NCBI GenBank assembly: GCA_036267355.1
Contig: DATAWG010000025.1
Coordinates: 62,001 to 126,000 of the forward strand
Source: Pirellulales bacterium
GTDB lineage: Bacteria > Planctomycetota > Planctomycetia > Pirellulales > DATAWG01
Length of the DNA stretch: 64,000 bases
Direction of reading: 5' to 3'
How positions within the stretch are numbered: the first letter of the stretch is position 1; every line of letters starts with the position of its first letter. The translations under genes were made by a program, and so were the position numbers. Under the pieces are notes generated by a model. It was not told the DNA's origin. It saw only the letters and a program-made list of their open reading frames with translations, and ran no database searches. Positions 35,746 through 45,821 of the stretch are shown piece by piece.

Positions 35746-37170
35746 CTATTCTTTCCCGATTCCCGCCAGCAGCATTTCGGCGCGATAGGAGATTTCGACA
35801 TCTTTGTCGTTGGCGGCCGTTTCGAGCCGCGATTTCGCTCGCACGCCGAATTTGTGGATTTCCTTCGTTGCGGCATCGCGCACTTTCCAGGACGGATCGC
35901 CAAGTTTTTTAATTAAGCGGTCCAAATCGTCGTCGATCGCAGGATCGATTCCGCGCACGATCACGAGCGCGACCCGCGTGATCTTCTTCGGCTGCGGCAC
36001 GACTTCGAGCGGCACGATTCGGTCGAGCTCCGCCGGATCGAGCCGGCAGACGGCCGTCAGGCGTTTGGGATCGAGCGCATGCCGGGCGAGGATTTTCAGA
36101 ATCGCATCTTGATCCGCCGCGGCAAGGCCAGCCGCCGCCAGCTTGCCGCGCCATGGCGCGAGAACCGTGTCGTCGGTCTCGGTGGCTGGGCCAAGCACGA
36201 ACTCGGTCGGCTTCGCGGCGATCGCCGGCTTCGGCGCGGCACTCGCCTTCTTCGCACCCGTCGCCGCCGGAGCAGACGCTGCCGACAGGGCCGGCTGAAT
36301 TTTCGTCATCGTTACAACCGCGCCATTCGCTCGGACGATCTGAACGGCCGAGTACGCCGAATTCGATGTGGCGACGGCAGCAGGCAGGTCCGGCGCGGCC
36401 GGCATCGCACCGGCGCCGCTCGAGGCTAGGCTCGAAACCATTGCCGTGCGCCAGTGGCCGGTGTCGGGCTTGTAAAACGTGACATCGAGCAGCGCCGCGC
36501 TGCTGCTCTGCGAAACCGAATATGTTTCGGCGGACCTACGGCTGACGTGCATTTGGATTTGATACGGCAATTCTAGGTCGTAGAGCAAAAACGATTCGCG
36601 CGTCCCGCCGGCCAATAGCGGCAAGCTGCCGCTGCGCAGCGGCGCCAACCACGAGCCTTCCGGCAGACGGCGCTCGGTTGCCGTCGTGTCGGTCGCAAGG
36701 CCGAGGTCTTTCCAAAGCACCGCGGCGGAGCGCGTCTTGGCGGTCGGCCAATGGCCGAGCAGTCGCCCGCTGTTGAAGCTAAGCTGCACGTCGACCGTTT
36801 CCGTCTTGTCGATCGGGCCGTCGGCCGAAAGCCGGATCAAACCAAGCGGAGCAGGATCGCCCGGCTTTGCATGATCGTCGGAACTCGCCGTACGCAGGTC
36901 CTCCGCGAACGACGGCAACGGATCGGAAAACAAGTTGCGTGCATTCAGCGTCGGGTTCACCACATCGGCCACAAACACCGCCCACTCGGTCACCTCGACA
37001 TTCACCGTCGGATTCGGCAGGGCCTTTGCGGCGGCGTTCGCCGAAGCATTGTCAGACGATTTGCCGGCCCGAGGATTGCCCGTTTCCGCAGCGAGAGCAG
37101 CAGAACCGCAAACCGCAAAACACAGAGCGAGCAGAATCGTTCGTGTTGGAAGCGTGCTCGAGCATGCCAT
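35746..37170 (-). CDS. Secreted protein with C-terminal HEAT-like motif
   Basis: 474 residues. A signal peptide (TILLALCFAVCGSAALA) precedes a segment with NVEVTEWAVFVADVVNPTLN (~55-75), a mid region rich in Ala/Pro, and a C-terminal helical unit (IKKLGDPSWKVRDAATKEIH). That unit resembles the motif in the HEAT/TPR protein at 10828. Likely a periplasmic protein-interaction component at the tail of the MoxR/VWA cluster, 61 bp after the preceding gene. The family is not named from sequence alone. Confidence 0.75.
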   Translation of the reverse strand: MACSSTLPTRTILLALCFAVCGSAALAAETGNPRAGKSSDNASANAAAKALPNPTVNVEVTEWAVFVADVVNPTLNARNLFSDPLPSFAEDLRTASSDDHAKPGDPAPLGLIRLSADGPIDKTETVDVQLSFNSGRLLGHWPTAKTRSAAVLWKDLGLATDTTATERRLPEGSWLAPLRSGSLPLLAGGTRESFLLYDLELPYQIQMHVSRRSAETYSVSQSSSAALLDVTFYKPDTGHWRTAMVSSLASSGAGAMPAAPDLPAAVATSNSAYSAVQIVRANGAVVTMTKIQPALSAASAPAATGAKKASAAPKPAIAAKPTEFVLGPATETDDTVLAPWRGKLAAAGLAAADQDAILKILARHALDPKRLTAVCRLDPAELDRIVPLEVVPQPKKITRVALVIVRGIDPAIDDDLDRLIKKLGDPSWKVRDAATKEIHKFGVRAKSRLETAANDKDVEISYRAEMLLAGIGKE

Positions 37171-37231
37171 CGTCGGACCTCTCTCCCTTGCTAGCGCTGC
37201 GGGCTCCGATGCCGCGTCCTAACCCCTCACT

Positions 37232-38671
37232 CTACTGCCGAATCAGCCGCGCCTCGCCCCACACGATTCGCCCGGCCACGTCGAAATTGGGGCCATAATC
37301 GGCCTCGAGCGAAAGCGACTTGATGTTTGCCACGTCGACATCGATGGCGGCCGGCTTGGAGGCATCGCCGCGCAGATCGGCCTGCTGCCAAAGCATTTTG
37401 CCGTCGCCCATGACGCGGACCGAGGCCCGGCCGATCTTGCCTTCGGGCTGCTGAAACCCGACTTTCGCGCGAAACCGCCCGAATGCTCCGGCGATGTCGT
37501 AGGTGAGCGTGCAGCGGGTGTGTACGGCAATCCCCTTGGCAACCGGGCCATCGGCCAGCACCAACGCACCGCCGGTGAGACTTTGGTTGACCCGGTACGG
37601 CATCAACCGATCGAAATAGGGAACCTGCACGACGGCCGAGGGCCGCAGATCGCCCAGCCAGGCAAGCCGGCCATTCCGCACCTCGATCGACTTCAATTGC
37701 TTGAGCGGAATTTCGACCCGGGCGGCGTCGGCGCCCGCTGAGCATATCGGTTTGAATCGCAGCACGCCGCTTTCGATGGCTTCGATCCGGCCGAAAAGCC
37801 GGTCGCCATCCGGCAACGCAAACGCTTCATAAAGCGATTTGTCCGCAGCGATTTCTCGTTGCGAAAGCAAAATGCCCGCCAGCCGGTCGAGCTTGATGCG
37901 GCGACTTTCGCCCTCGAATTTGAATTTGAGGAATCCGCCGTCGAGGCCTTCCGCGAGCCCGGGCACCGCTTTGACATCGCCAGCTTTCTCGATAAAGGCG
38001 ACATCTTGTCCCTCGGCGGATTGATTCAGGTCTTTCGCCTTCTTGACCATCGCCGGCGACGACGACCAGATGGCCCGGATCCGATCCACCGGCACGGCGA
38101 TCGGCGAACCGGCGAAGGAATCGAACGTGAGACGCACAGAATCGGCGGCCCACTTGTCGAGCGAAGCGTAGGCGGCATCGCCGCCGGCGAATTCGAATTG
38201 CCAGATGACGACGCCGCGACGCGATATTCGCGGCGCTGGCAGAACCGGCGATGCATCATGTGGAATCGTGATGGCCGGCGGCTGCGCATATGTCGAGCGA
38301 GCGTACGCCGATGTGCCGTTGGCGGCAGCATACGGGGTCGAATACGCTTCCGTAGTCTGCGCCGACGAAATCCCGAACAAACCGCCAATCGCGCTTAGTG
38401 GGCTCGGTTTTGGCTTCGACATGGCGGGCGCCGCTACGGTGTGTCCTTCACCGAAAGAAACGTCTACGATCTCGGCGAGCGGAATCCGGACGGGTTTTGA
38501 ATTGTCCGTCTTTTGCTGCACAAGAATTGCGTCGGAATCGAATCCCGCGATCGTGCCGGAAATGGCTTTGTCGTCGACCGTGCGCACGGTTTCAGCTTGG
38601 GCGCGGCCCATGGCAATAGCCAGCGCAAACGCGATCGCAAGCAAGCCCCGCCGCTCTGGCAATAGATTCAT
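37232..38671 (-). CDS. Secreted protein with NPCBM-like C-terminal domain
   Basis: 479 residues from ATG 38671, with GGAGAG upstream. After a signal peptide comes TVDDKAISGTIAGFDSDAI and VRIPLAEIVDVSFGE, typical of an Lsm/OB-like leader found in planctomycete exported proteins. The C-terminal ~140 residues (KGIAVHTRCTLTYDIAGAFG, RASVRVMGDGKML) resemble the NPCBM/NEW2 carbohydrate-binding module. It may bind glycans in the envelope. It is 16 bp from the upstream gene and 61 bp from the downstream one, so co-transcription is likely. Confidence 0.75.
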   Translation of the reverse strand: MNLLPERRGLLAIAFALAIAMGRAQAETVRTVDDKAISGTIAGFDSDAILVQQKTDNSKPVRIPLAEIVDVSFGEGHTVAAPAMSKPKPSPLSAIGGLFGISSAQTTEAYSTPYAAANGTSAYARSTYAQPPAITIPHDASPVLPAPRISRRGVVIWQFEFAGGDAAYASLDKWAADSVRLTFDSFAGSPIAVPVDRIRAIWSSSPAMVKKAKDLNQSAEGQDVAFIEKAGDVKAVPGLAEGLDGGFLKFKFEGESRRIKLDRLAGILLSQREIAADKSLYEAFALPDGDRLFGRIEAIESGVLRFKPICSAGADAARVEIPLKQLKSIEVRNGRLAWLGDLRPSAVVQVPYFDRLMPYRVNQSLTGGALVLADGPVAKGIAVHTRCTLTYDIAGAFGRFRAKVGFQQPEGKIGRASVRVMGDGKMLWQQADLRGDASKPAAIDVDVANIKSLSLEADYGPNFDVAGRIVWGEARLIRQ

Positions 38672-38687
38672 TGACTCACTCTCCGCA

Positions 38688-39326
38688 TCATGGCGATGCT
38701 GCCTTGGAGCTTGCCGGTCTAGCCTGTGCATCCGGTTGCAACGGCACCGTCTTGGCATCGGTCGATTGATCTTCGGCCGATTTCTCTTCGGCGAGCTGTT
38801 GGTAGTAGCTCTGCAAAAGCGACTCATATCCCGGCGGGAATCCGTCGGTTTTCGATTGCAAGATTTCCTTTCGCAGCTTCGGTGGAAGCTGGGCCGACTG
38901 CCAGGCATTCGGATTCACGCCGTGCGCTTCGCCCGCTGTCGGGTCGCCGCTAGCGATCACCGAATCGCGGCGGCCGCCATTCGGCCGATTTCCACGGCCC
39001 AGCCCGCTGCAATGCCGCTCGAGCGCGGCAATCAATTCATCGAGCGATCGCACAACTTGCCGCTCGCGCGTTTGCACCGGTTCGTCGGTTTCGCATTGGC
39101 TCAGGTCGCCATGGATCACGGTCATGCGGCGGGAAATCGTTTTCAGCGGATCACTGTCGGCATGCCCTTTGGCCGCGGAAAGCATCTTGGGAATCAGATC
39201 GAATTCGTCCGATAGCTTTGGCTGAGGCCGGTCAAGGGGCGAATCGGGCGGAGTCGCATGAGCGCCGAACGCAATTCCAACAAGAAGCGATAATGCTGCG
39301 ACCGGCGCTATGCGATGCGTCCTCAT
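38688..39326 (-). CDS. Secreted hypothetical protein of the MoxR/VWA cluster
   Basis: 212 residues from ATG 39326, with GAGGAG upstream. A signal peptide (PVAALSLLVGIAFGAHA) is followed by a helical region (PKMLSAAKGHADSDPLKTIS, SLDELIAALERHCSGLG) and a second one (LPPKLRKEILQSK, GYESLLQSYYQQLAEE). The latter resembles the short helical tail of planctomycete proteins found beside large coiled-coil partners. The function is unknown. It is tightly spaced (16 bp) with the NPCBM-like gene. Confidence 0.7.
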   Translation of the reverse strand: MRTHRIAPVAALSLLVGIAFGAHATPPDSPLDRPQPKLSDEFDLIPKMLSAAKGHADSDPLKTISRRMTVIHGDLSQCETDEPVQTRERQVVRSLDELIAALERHCSGLGRGNRPNGGRRDSVIASGDPTAGEAHGVNPNAWQSAQLPPKLRKEILQSKTDGFPPGYESLLQSYYQQLAEEKSAEDQSTDAKTVPLQPDAQARPASSKAASP

Positions 39327-39407
39327 GATTTCTCCTCGGTTCATCGTTCGCACGAGACGCGGCGGCCATCGGCCGCTCGGATTTACCGCGCGCATTCTAC
39401 AGTGCGT

Positions 39408-40844
39408 TTATTGCGCGAATCGGGCATGCAGTTGGTCCATCGCATCGCGGATCGTCGCCTGGCGGTCGCGAAGCTTGCCGATTATCTCGCGCACATCGGC
39501 GGGCAATTCGGCAATGGCCGCACGCCGGCGGGCCGCTTCGTCGGCATCGATGGTGCCCTTGTTCACCCGCATTTGCATCATCCGCACGACTTTAAGCTCG
39601 GCCAGAAGCTTGTTCATGTTTCCCTTGCAGCCGGAGCATTGCGAATCGCACTGGCCGGCCGCGGTCGGCAATTCCTTGAACGTGTCGAGCAGGTCCTTGA
39701 GATCGGCCTCAATGGCTTGTTCCGACTCGACGACATGCCGGTTGCCGCGCCCGCCGGTAAGATCGCCGCTCACGATCAGCATATCCTTTTCGAGCGATTC
39801 CAAGGCCGGACCGAGCGTGACGCTGAATTCCGTTTCCTCGACCAATTCGCGCGTCTGCTGGCAGAGCGTGGCGATGCGCTGCTCGGGGATCGCCAGTTTT
39901 TGCAGTTCGACGACCGCCTCGCGCTTTCGGGCGAGCTGCGGCGAAAGAGCTTCGGTCGCGCGGCGAATCGCCACTTGCCGGTCGAGCATTTCCTGCAAAT
40001 TCTCGACGACTACCCGCTTGACCTGCTGCTGCAATTCCTGCAGCACGCGCTGCCGGTCTTTTTCCAGCATCGATCGCGCGTCGGCCAGTTTCTTCAGCGC
40101 GTCGGATTGCTCGCCTTCGGCATCGCCCGGGCTTCCGCCGCCAAGCTTTGCTTCGGCGGACGACATCGACTTGCCGGCGGCCGATAGCGATTGCACGGCC
40201 GGATCGAGCTGCCCGAGCGTTTTCGTGGCCGTGGCGGCATCGGCCGTCCGCTGGCGATTGGCTGCTTCGGCTTGCTTGGCTCGATCGAGGGCCGCTTGTT
40301 TGACATCCTGCTTTTTCTTTTGTAGTCCGTCGAGCCGCGCGGATTCCGATTTTTGCTGTGTCTCGACTTTGATCGCTTCGTCGACTTTGCGGATCGCAGC
40401 TTGTAATTGCCGCAATCGCTCGAGTTGCAATTCCAATTCCAGATCGGCGGCGATCAGCAGTTTTTTCAGTGCGTCGAGTTTCACCAACACCTGCTTGGTG
40501 TCGTCGGTCGCTTTCGAGAGATCGCGCTGGCTGAGTTTGTCGAGAATCTCGCGCATCTGTTCGACGATCAATTCCTCGCGCGCTTTGCGCAGCGCGAGCA
40601 CAAGGCGCGTCGAATTGTCGGGCTCGGCCTGCTTGGTCAGTTCCGAGAGGTGGAACATCCGCTCCTGCAGTTCCTGCATGAGGGCTTGCACCTGCTTTTG
40701 CGTGAACTGCAGCTTATCGGCCTCGGAAACGGTTTTGTCGTCCGCCGATGCCCGGCTGCCGGCGACAAACACGAGCGCCAGCACGATCGATCCCATCCGG
40801 CCGGCATACCGATGCATGCCCGCTCGATACGCAACTGCGTTCAT
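39408..40844 (-). CDS. Secreted long coiled-coil protein
   Basis: 478 residues from ATG 40844, with AAGGAGG at ideal spacing; a longer frame to 40886 is rejected. A signal peptide is followed by nearly continuous heptad-rich helices (~50-330), rich in Leu, Gln, Lys and Glu. A CDSQCSGCKGNMNKLLAELK segment near 415 has three closely spaced Cys that could bind a metal or form disulfides. It is probably a periplasmic structural or tether protein working with the membrane VWA and DUF4175-like proteins encoded upstream. Confidence 0.8.
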   Translation of the reverse strand: MNAVAYRAGMHRYAGRMGSIVLALVFVAGSRASADDKTVSEADKLQFTQKQVQALMQELQERMFHLSELTKQAEPDNSTRLVLALRKAREELIVEQMREILDKLSQRDLSKATDDTKQVLVKLDALKKLLIAADLELELQLERLRQLQAAIRKVDEAIKVETQQKSESARLDGLQKKKQDVKQAALDRAKQAEAANRQRTADAATATKTLGQLDPAVQSLSAAGKSMSSAEAKLGGGSPGDAEGEQSDALKKLADARSMLEKDRQRVLQELQQQVKRVVVENLQEMLDRQVAIRRATEALSPQLARKREAVVELQKLAIPEQRIATLCQQTRELVEETEFSVTLGPALESLEKDMLIVSGDLTGGRGNRHVVESEQAIEADLKDLLDTFKELPTAAGQCDSQCSGCKGNMNKLLAELKVVRMMQMRVNKGTIDADEAARRRAAIAELPADVREIIGKLRDRQATIRDAMDQLHARFAQ

Positions 40845-40915
40845 TCGACACCTCCTTCGCCGAAAATCAGACCAACGCGAATGCATTGTCCCCCCGCGGC
40901 GGGTTATCTGTCAAA

Positions 40916-43117
40916 CTACTTGTCGAACAAGCTGTCGGTTTCCTTTTTCTCCAGCTTCTGACTGCCGGCTTTCACGTCGGTTTCAAGCTTAATGATCTGA
41001 TCGAGTTGATTCAGCACATCGACAAAACTGTCCCACTGGGCCATCTGTTGCAAAATCTCCTTCATCCGCGTGATGATCGTTTCCTGCCGGCTGAGAAGCG
41101 GGCGAAGCCTGGCGGGGTCGAATTCGGCGCCGGGGGCGGGGGCAATCGCATCGATGGCCGCCGTTTGCGGGCTCAGCAATTCTTCGCCGAGCCCCTTGAG
41201 CGGCAAGAGCACTTTCTGCTCCATCAGCGCGTGCGACTCGGGCGAGCCCAGGCCGTTCAGCTTGATTTCCGTCAGCGCTTCACCGAGCACGGTGGCGATC
41301 CGCAAGGTTTCGAGTTGCAGTGCTCGGTGGCGGCGAGCGATCTCGGCCAATTGTTTCGGCGGGGGCTGCTTGGCGACGGACGTGCCGCTTAGTGAGGCTT
41401 CGATCAGGCCGCGAATTGTTTCGGCCTCTTCGGTCTGCTTGCGGAACTTGATTCGCTCGGCCTGCTGCCGCAACAGGATTTCGCGAAACAATTCTTCCGA
41501 CGCCACGATGCCGAACACGATCGTTCGCGATCGGCTTGTCTGCGGCCCGGTGTAGCAATTGTCGGTCGCAACGGCAGTAATCGAGAGGAACGAGCCGGGA
41601 GCGAGTTTTTGCGCCGCCACGTCGAGCGTCTGCTTGAGCGGCAATTGGAGCGGCAGCGGGTCTTCGTTCGGCGGCACTTTCGGATTCGCGTTCGCGGGAA
41701 AGATCGGTTGCGGCACGCTACGGGCAACGAGCTTTGCGGAATCGGCCGGGTCGGGCGTTTCGTCTTTGATCGTCAGACCGACGGCGGTCAGGCCGTAGTC
41801 GTCGCGGGCATCGATCGCCAGTGGAATCTTCGCTTGCGGCGTGACTCGTTGGCGGACGCCGCCGTACGACATCGTCACTCGCGGCGACTGATCGACTTTC
41901 AAACCGATGCTCACTGGCACCGGCAGCGAAACCAATCCCGACTCGGCGGCCACTAGTTCGAGATCGAACTTCGCAGGCCCGGATTGCACCCAATCGACCG
42001 CGAAATGCGTGTCGTCGATTCGCCGCAATTCTGCCGGCTTCGGATGCGCGGATTGCGATTTCAATCGCAATTCGCGGAGCGGAACATTCGCTGCGATGTG
42101 CAGCCAAATCCGCGTTTTGACGAGGAAGCTGAGATCGGCGTCGCCGCCGTTGAAATCGTGCTTCTCGGCAATGGCTTGCCGCGGATGCTGGGCCTCTAGC
42201 TCGAGGCCGACCACGCGGGGCCGATCGACTGGCGCCAGCAGCAGGGGTCCGTAGTCGTCGTCGCCCCCTTCCAATTCGAGCCGGAGCGGATCATCGACGA
42301 CCGCGAAATCGTGCCGAAAATCGTTCTCGCCGAATTGCTTCATGAGCACATTGGTTCGTTGTTCGCCGTGGATGGTGAGAAAGATCCGCTGCGGCGCGAT
42401 GCTGCCGTCGCGAGCGCCGGCGCGGAGAACATACGGCTCGCCGCGCGGCACTTGAATGCGGCCATCGCGCTCGTCGGCCACGCGCAGATAGGTGTTTTGC
42501 GGCCAGGGTTCGCGAGAGGCGAGAAACAATCGCCGCGCCCAAAGGCCAGCCGTTTCCGGAAAGCGGGCCACCAGCGCCGCAGGAACCAGAATCCCCATCG
42601 CCAGCAGCAGGAGCATGTTTCGCAGCCGGGCTCGATCGAGGGCCGCACGGAAATCGGTTCCCGCGAGCGCTTCGTGGCGGCGGCGGATCGCGTGGTCGAT
42701 CATCGCCGGGCTCGGACCCGAGGGGCGATTCAATAAGGCCGGCAATTCAAGCACCGACGCGACACGGCCGGCGAAATCGCCGTTTTCCCCACCGCCTGAT
42801 TTTTTGCCGATCGCCCCCGCTAGGGCCACGAGGCCAAGCGGCGTCAGCAACGGAATCGCGATCCGCCGCACGGCTTCCACCGCAAGGACCAATACCGAAG
42901 CAGCCAGCAGGCCGATGCGCACCGCGATGCCCAGCCGAAGCGTATGGTCGGCCCAGAATGAAAACAGGCCTAACCCGACCGCTTCGGCCAGCACGATTGC
43001 CGTTCCTTCGATCCATAGCCACAGCCGCACGCGGCGGCGCACCTGCGCGAGCCGGGCGACAAGCTGCCGCTGCATGCGCGCGAGATCGGCGAGCGAAGAT
43101 GAGTCGAGCGTGGCCAT
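40916..43117 (-). CDS. DUF4175-like large membrane protein
   Basis: 733 residues from ATG 43117, with GGAGGA upstream. Three to four helices lie in the first ~190 residues (LWLWIEGTAIVLAEAVGLGL, IGLLAASVLVLAVEAV, MLLLLAMGILVPAALVA). Then come a large beta-rich extracytoplasmic part and a helical C-terminus with LLSRQETIITRMKEILQQMA. The layout resembles DUF4175-family proteins that accompany MoxR/BatA clusters. Its function is unproven; it may anchor a surface complex. It lies between the VWA and coiled-coil genes of the same operon. Confidence 0.75.
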   Translation of the reverse strand: MATLDSSSLADLARMQRQLVARLAQVRRRVRLWLWIEGTAIVLAEAVGLGLFSFWADHTLRLGIAVRIGLLAASVLVLAVEAVRRIAIPLLTPLGLVALAGAIGKKSGGGENGDFAGRVASVLELPALLNRPSGPSPAMIDHAIRRRHEALAGTDFRAALDRARLRNMLLLLAMGILVPAALVARFPETAGLWARRLFLASREPWPQNTYLRVADERDGRIQVPRGEPYVLRAGARDGSIAPQRIFLTIHGEQRTNVLMKQFGENDFRHDFAVVDDPLRLELEGGDDDYGPLLLAPVDRPRVVGLELEAQHPRQAIAEKHDFNGGDADLSFLVKTRIWLHIAANVPLRELRLKSQSAHPKPAELRRIDDTHFAVDWVQSGPAKFDLELVAAESGLVSLPVPVSIGLKVDQSPRVTMSYGGVRQRVTPQAKIPLAIDARDDYGLTAVGLTIKDETPDPADSAKLVARSVPQPIFPANANPKVPPNEDPLPLQLPLKQTLDVAAQKLAPGSFLSITAVATDNCYTGPQTSRSRTIVFGIVASEELFREILLRQQAERIKFRKQTEEAETIRGLIEASLSGTSVAKQPPPKQLAEIARRHRALQLETLRIATVLGEALTEIKLNGLGSPESHALMEQKVLLPLKGLGEELLSPQTAAIDAIAPAPGAEFDPARLRPLLSRQETIITRMKEILQQMAQWDSFVDVLNQLDQIIKLETDVKAGSQKLEKKETDSLFDK

Positions 43118-43148
43118 CGGTTATTTCCTCCGCGGCTTTTCTTATTTC

Positions 43149-43315
43149 TCCCCTCGCCCTTTTCGGGAGAGGGGCCGGTGGTGAGGGGAATGTTCGTGGG
43201 GGCATCCCCCTCACCCCTAACCCCTCTCCCGCAAGGGGGAGAGGGGAACCACCCTCACCCCTCTCCCGCAACGGGGAGAGGGGGACCAATCCTAAACCCT
43301 CTCTCGCAAAGGGTA
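43149..43315. repeat. Cluster of three CCTCTCCC...GGGAGAGG hairpins
   Basis: Three short palindromes (around 43149-43173, 43221-43247 and 43261-43283) of the CCTCTCCCGCAAGGGGGAGAGG type fill the gap between the DUF4175-like gene and the VWA gene. This is a dispersed repeat also found at 45900 and 48246-49412. It contains no coding potential. Confidence 0.75.
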
Positions 43316-43327
43316 AGGGACCAAGCA

Positions 43328-45793
43328 TTAAATCAATCGGCATTTTTTGCGCAAGATCCATTCGGCGAACAGGCAGGCGAGCACGAAGCCGAAGAGCAGC
43401 GGGGCGTTAAAAATCCGTTGGCGGTCTTCGAGCATGTGCGCGATGCGGCGGATCGTAAAGGCCTGCGGAATCCGATCCGCCTCCGACAGATCGAACACCG
43501 CGCCGCCGGTCGCCTTGGCCATCGCCTGCAGGACCGGCCTGTTCAGCGTCGGCTGGTCGTATTCCAGGTTCGGCAGTTCGACAGGGAATTCGAGCGTCGC
43601 CGGGCGGACGGCCTGCTTCGCGTCGGCATCGCCGGCCCAGACCTTGACGAAATGCGTTCCCGCTTTGCTCACCGCAAACGTGGCCTCGAAAACCGATGGA
43701 TCGCTTTTGCGCGGCGAAAGCGTGATCGCGATCGGAGGAGCGTCGGGCATTTCGACTTCGCCGTGCATCTGCTCGAGCCCCGCGTCCTTGTCGTTGGGGT
43801 TCTCGAACCGCGCGGTCAGCATTACCGGCGAACCCGGGCGGTAGCTGGCCCGATCCGTCGAAAGCGAATAAGGATAGCGGCCGCCGAGTTGCTTCGATCG
43901 GCCGGCGCGATCGATCATGCGGGCCCAAAAACCGTCGAACGTTTGCTCGGCGACGTAGCGCCAGCGGTAGGTGGAATCGAAGCCGACGAAAAAACTCCGT
44001 CCCGGCCCGACCAGTTGTGTCGCCAGCAACACGTGGTTGCCGTATTCATTTCGCATCCGCGGATCGGCATGCCGGGCGAGCACCGTCGCGCCGGCTTTTG
44101 CCCGCGTGACCGGGTAGTGCCAGAACATGCCGGGCAGGCTGGCGAGAATACGATCGTTTTCTTCCGGCTTTTCGGAAAATTGGAAGATCGGATCGGTATG
44201 TCCTTCGGGAGTGATTTCCAATTTCCACGCATTCTTGGCGCTAAGCTGCGCGGTGACGTCGGTGTGGAACAATCCCGGCTCGCTGACGACCGGCAATAGC
44301 GGCACCCAAGCGGAGCTGGGATCGTCGGGACGATCGAAGAAGTCCTTGGTGAATCGTTCCCCGGCCACGTAAATCAAGCCGCCTCCCGCCTTGCCGACGA
44401 AATCGGAGAGCATCTGCGGAAAAGCCTCGGGCCATAGCGCCGGATTCGGATCGTAGAGCACGACGCAATCGTAATCGTTCATTTCCTCGCTATTGGCCGG
44501 CAGCCGCTTGATGCCGGGCGTGCCGGCCTGCGTGTAGTCTTTTTCGGCGGTTTGCAGCCAGATGGCGGCCGATAGGCCGTTGTCGCGCAAGAGCATGTTG
44601 CGAATAAATTCGAATTCCGGAAACGGATGTCCGGCGACGAACAGCACTTTTATTTTTTGCCGGATCACGCGCACTTCGGCAAGCTGCACGTTGTCGGCCG
44701 TGGTCAGTTCCGGGCCGACATCTTGAATCGTCGCCCGCAGCACGAGCTTCGCCGGCCGGTCTTGCTTGAATTCGAACGACACGGTTTGCACCGTGCCAGA
44801 TTCTTCCAATTGAATCGGCTTGCGGCCGATTTCTTCCCAAGCTCCGCCATCGACCTGCTGCTCCATGACGACCGTGGCGGGTTGGCCGGCGAGGCCGCGA
44901 GAGTTGACGATCACATGCGCTTGGTTCGCGTCGCGGACGAACACCACGGGGCTGACATCAATCTTGGCGATGGCGGCATTGCGCGGGCCCTCGGGAGTGC
45001 CCACCGCAAGCGCCACGAGTGGCACGCCCTCGGCCGCGGCGGCCGCGGCGGCCTTTTGCGCGGGCTCGCCGGAATTCGACTGGCCATCGCTCACGATGAG
45101 CATCCCGGCGAGCGGTTGGCCACGATACGCGGCCAGGGCTTGCTTCACGGCGGTGCCGATGCCGGTCGTGCTGCGATCGACCGTCGGCAGCGGAAGATCG
45201 CCGGGCGATTTGAAGGGCACGCTGTCGGTAACGCCATGGCGCATGTCGCTCCGCGGATTGTCGAAAAGCTGGCCGGAGAAATCGCGGCGAGTCACGATGC
45301 GGTCGCCCGATTCCGCGAGTTGCGTGATCAATCCGCTTGCCAAGGCGCGTTCGGCGAGCTTTAGCCGCGATAATTCGCGGAGTTGGTCGATCGATTTCAG
45401 ATCGAGCGCGGCGATGATCCGTTTGGCTTGCGCGGCGTCGACGTAGGCATCGTTGAAGTCGAGGCTTTCTGAATCGTCGACCAACACCAGCAACCGCGAG
45501 GGGATCATTTCCCGCTTGGTGAAGATGATCGCCGGTTCGAGGAGCATCGCCAGCACGCCGGCCATGGTCAGCAGACGCAGCGCGGCGAGCATGGCACGCT
45601 TCCATCGCGGCAGCATCTTCCCTTCGCGGCGATAGAGATATGCGACCACGGCCACCGCCGCAACGACGCCGAGCAACAAGAACAGCGCGGCATCGTGCTG
45701 CGGCAGGTTGAGCCAGCCCAGGCGCATGTCGCCCCCTTCGGTCCAAGGGGCCGGCTCGACATTCAGCAAATAGCGAAGCAGGTTTTGCTGCAT
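43328..45793 (-). CDS. Membrane VWA-domain protein with glutamine-amidotransferase-like fold
   Basis: 821 residues. Two transmembrane helices (~36-53 and ~75-95) precede a VWA domain with MIDAS VLVDDSESLD (Asp106-x-Ser108-x-Ser110) and IVSDGQSNSG. After a beta-sandwich region (~320-390) comes a segment with VLFVAGHPFPEFEFIRNML and YDCVVLYDPNP, a class I glutamine-amidotransferase-like fold lacking catalytic Cys. The C-terminus has one more helix and a basic end. It partners with BatA-type, DUF58 and MoxR proteins encoded upstream. ATG 45727 with AAGGGGG is an alternative start. Confidence 0.82.
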   Translation of the reverse strand: MQQNLLRYLLNVEPAPWTEGGDMRLGWLNLPQHDAALFLLLGVVAAVAVVAYLYRREGKMLPRWKRAMLAALRLLTMAGVLAMLLEPAIIFTKREMIPSRLLVLVDDSESLDFNDAYVDAAQAKRIIAALDLKSIDQLRELSRLKLAERALASGLITQLAESGDRIVTRRDFSGQLFDNPRSDMRHGVTDSVPFKSPGDLPLPTVDRSTTGIGTAVKQALAAYRGQPLAGMLIVSDGQSNSGEPAQKAAAAAAAEGVPLVALAVGTPEGPRNAAIAKIDVSPVVFVRDANQAHVIVNSRGLAGQPATVVMEQQVDGGAWEEIGRKPIQLEESGTVQTVSFEFKQDRPAKLVLRATIQDVGPELTTADNVQLAEVRVIRQKIKVLFVAGHPFPEFEFIRNMLLRDNGLSAAIWLQTAEKDYTQAGTPGIKRLPANSEEMNDYDCVVLYDPNPALWPEAFPQMLSDFVGKAGGGLIYVAGERFTKDFFDRPDDPSSAWVPLLPVVSEPGLFHTDVTAQLSAKNAWKLEITPEGHTDPIFQFSEKPEENDRILASLPGMFWHYPVTRAKAGATVLARHADPRMRNEYGNHVLLATQLVGPGRSFFVGFDSTYRWRYVAEQTFDGFWARMIDRAGRSKQLGGRYPYSLSTDRASYRPGSPVMLTARFENPNDKDAGLEQMHGEVEMPDAPPIAITLSPRKSDPSVFEATFAVSKAGTHFVKVWAGDADAKQAVRPATLEFPVELPNLEYDQPTLNRPVLQAMAKATGGAVFDLSEADRIPQAFTIRRIAHMLEDRQRIFNAPLLFGFVLACLFAEWILRKKCRLI

Positions 45794-45821
45794 TGTGGCG
45801 TCTTGTTTACGAGTTTTTTCT

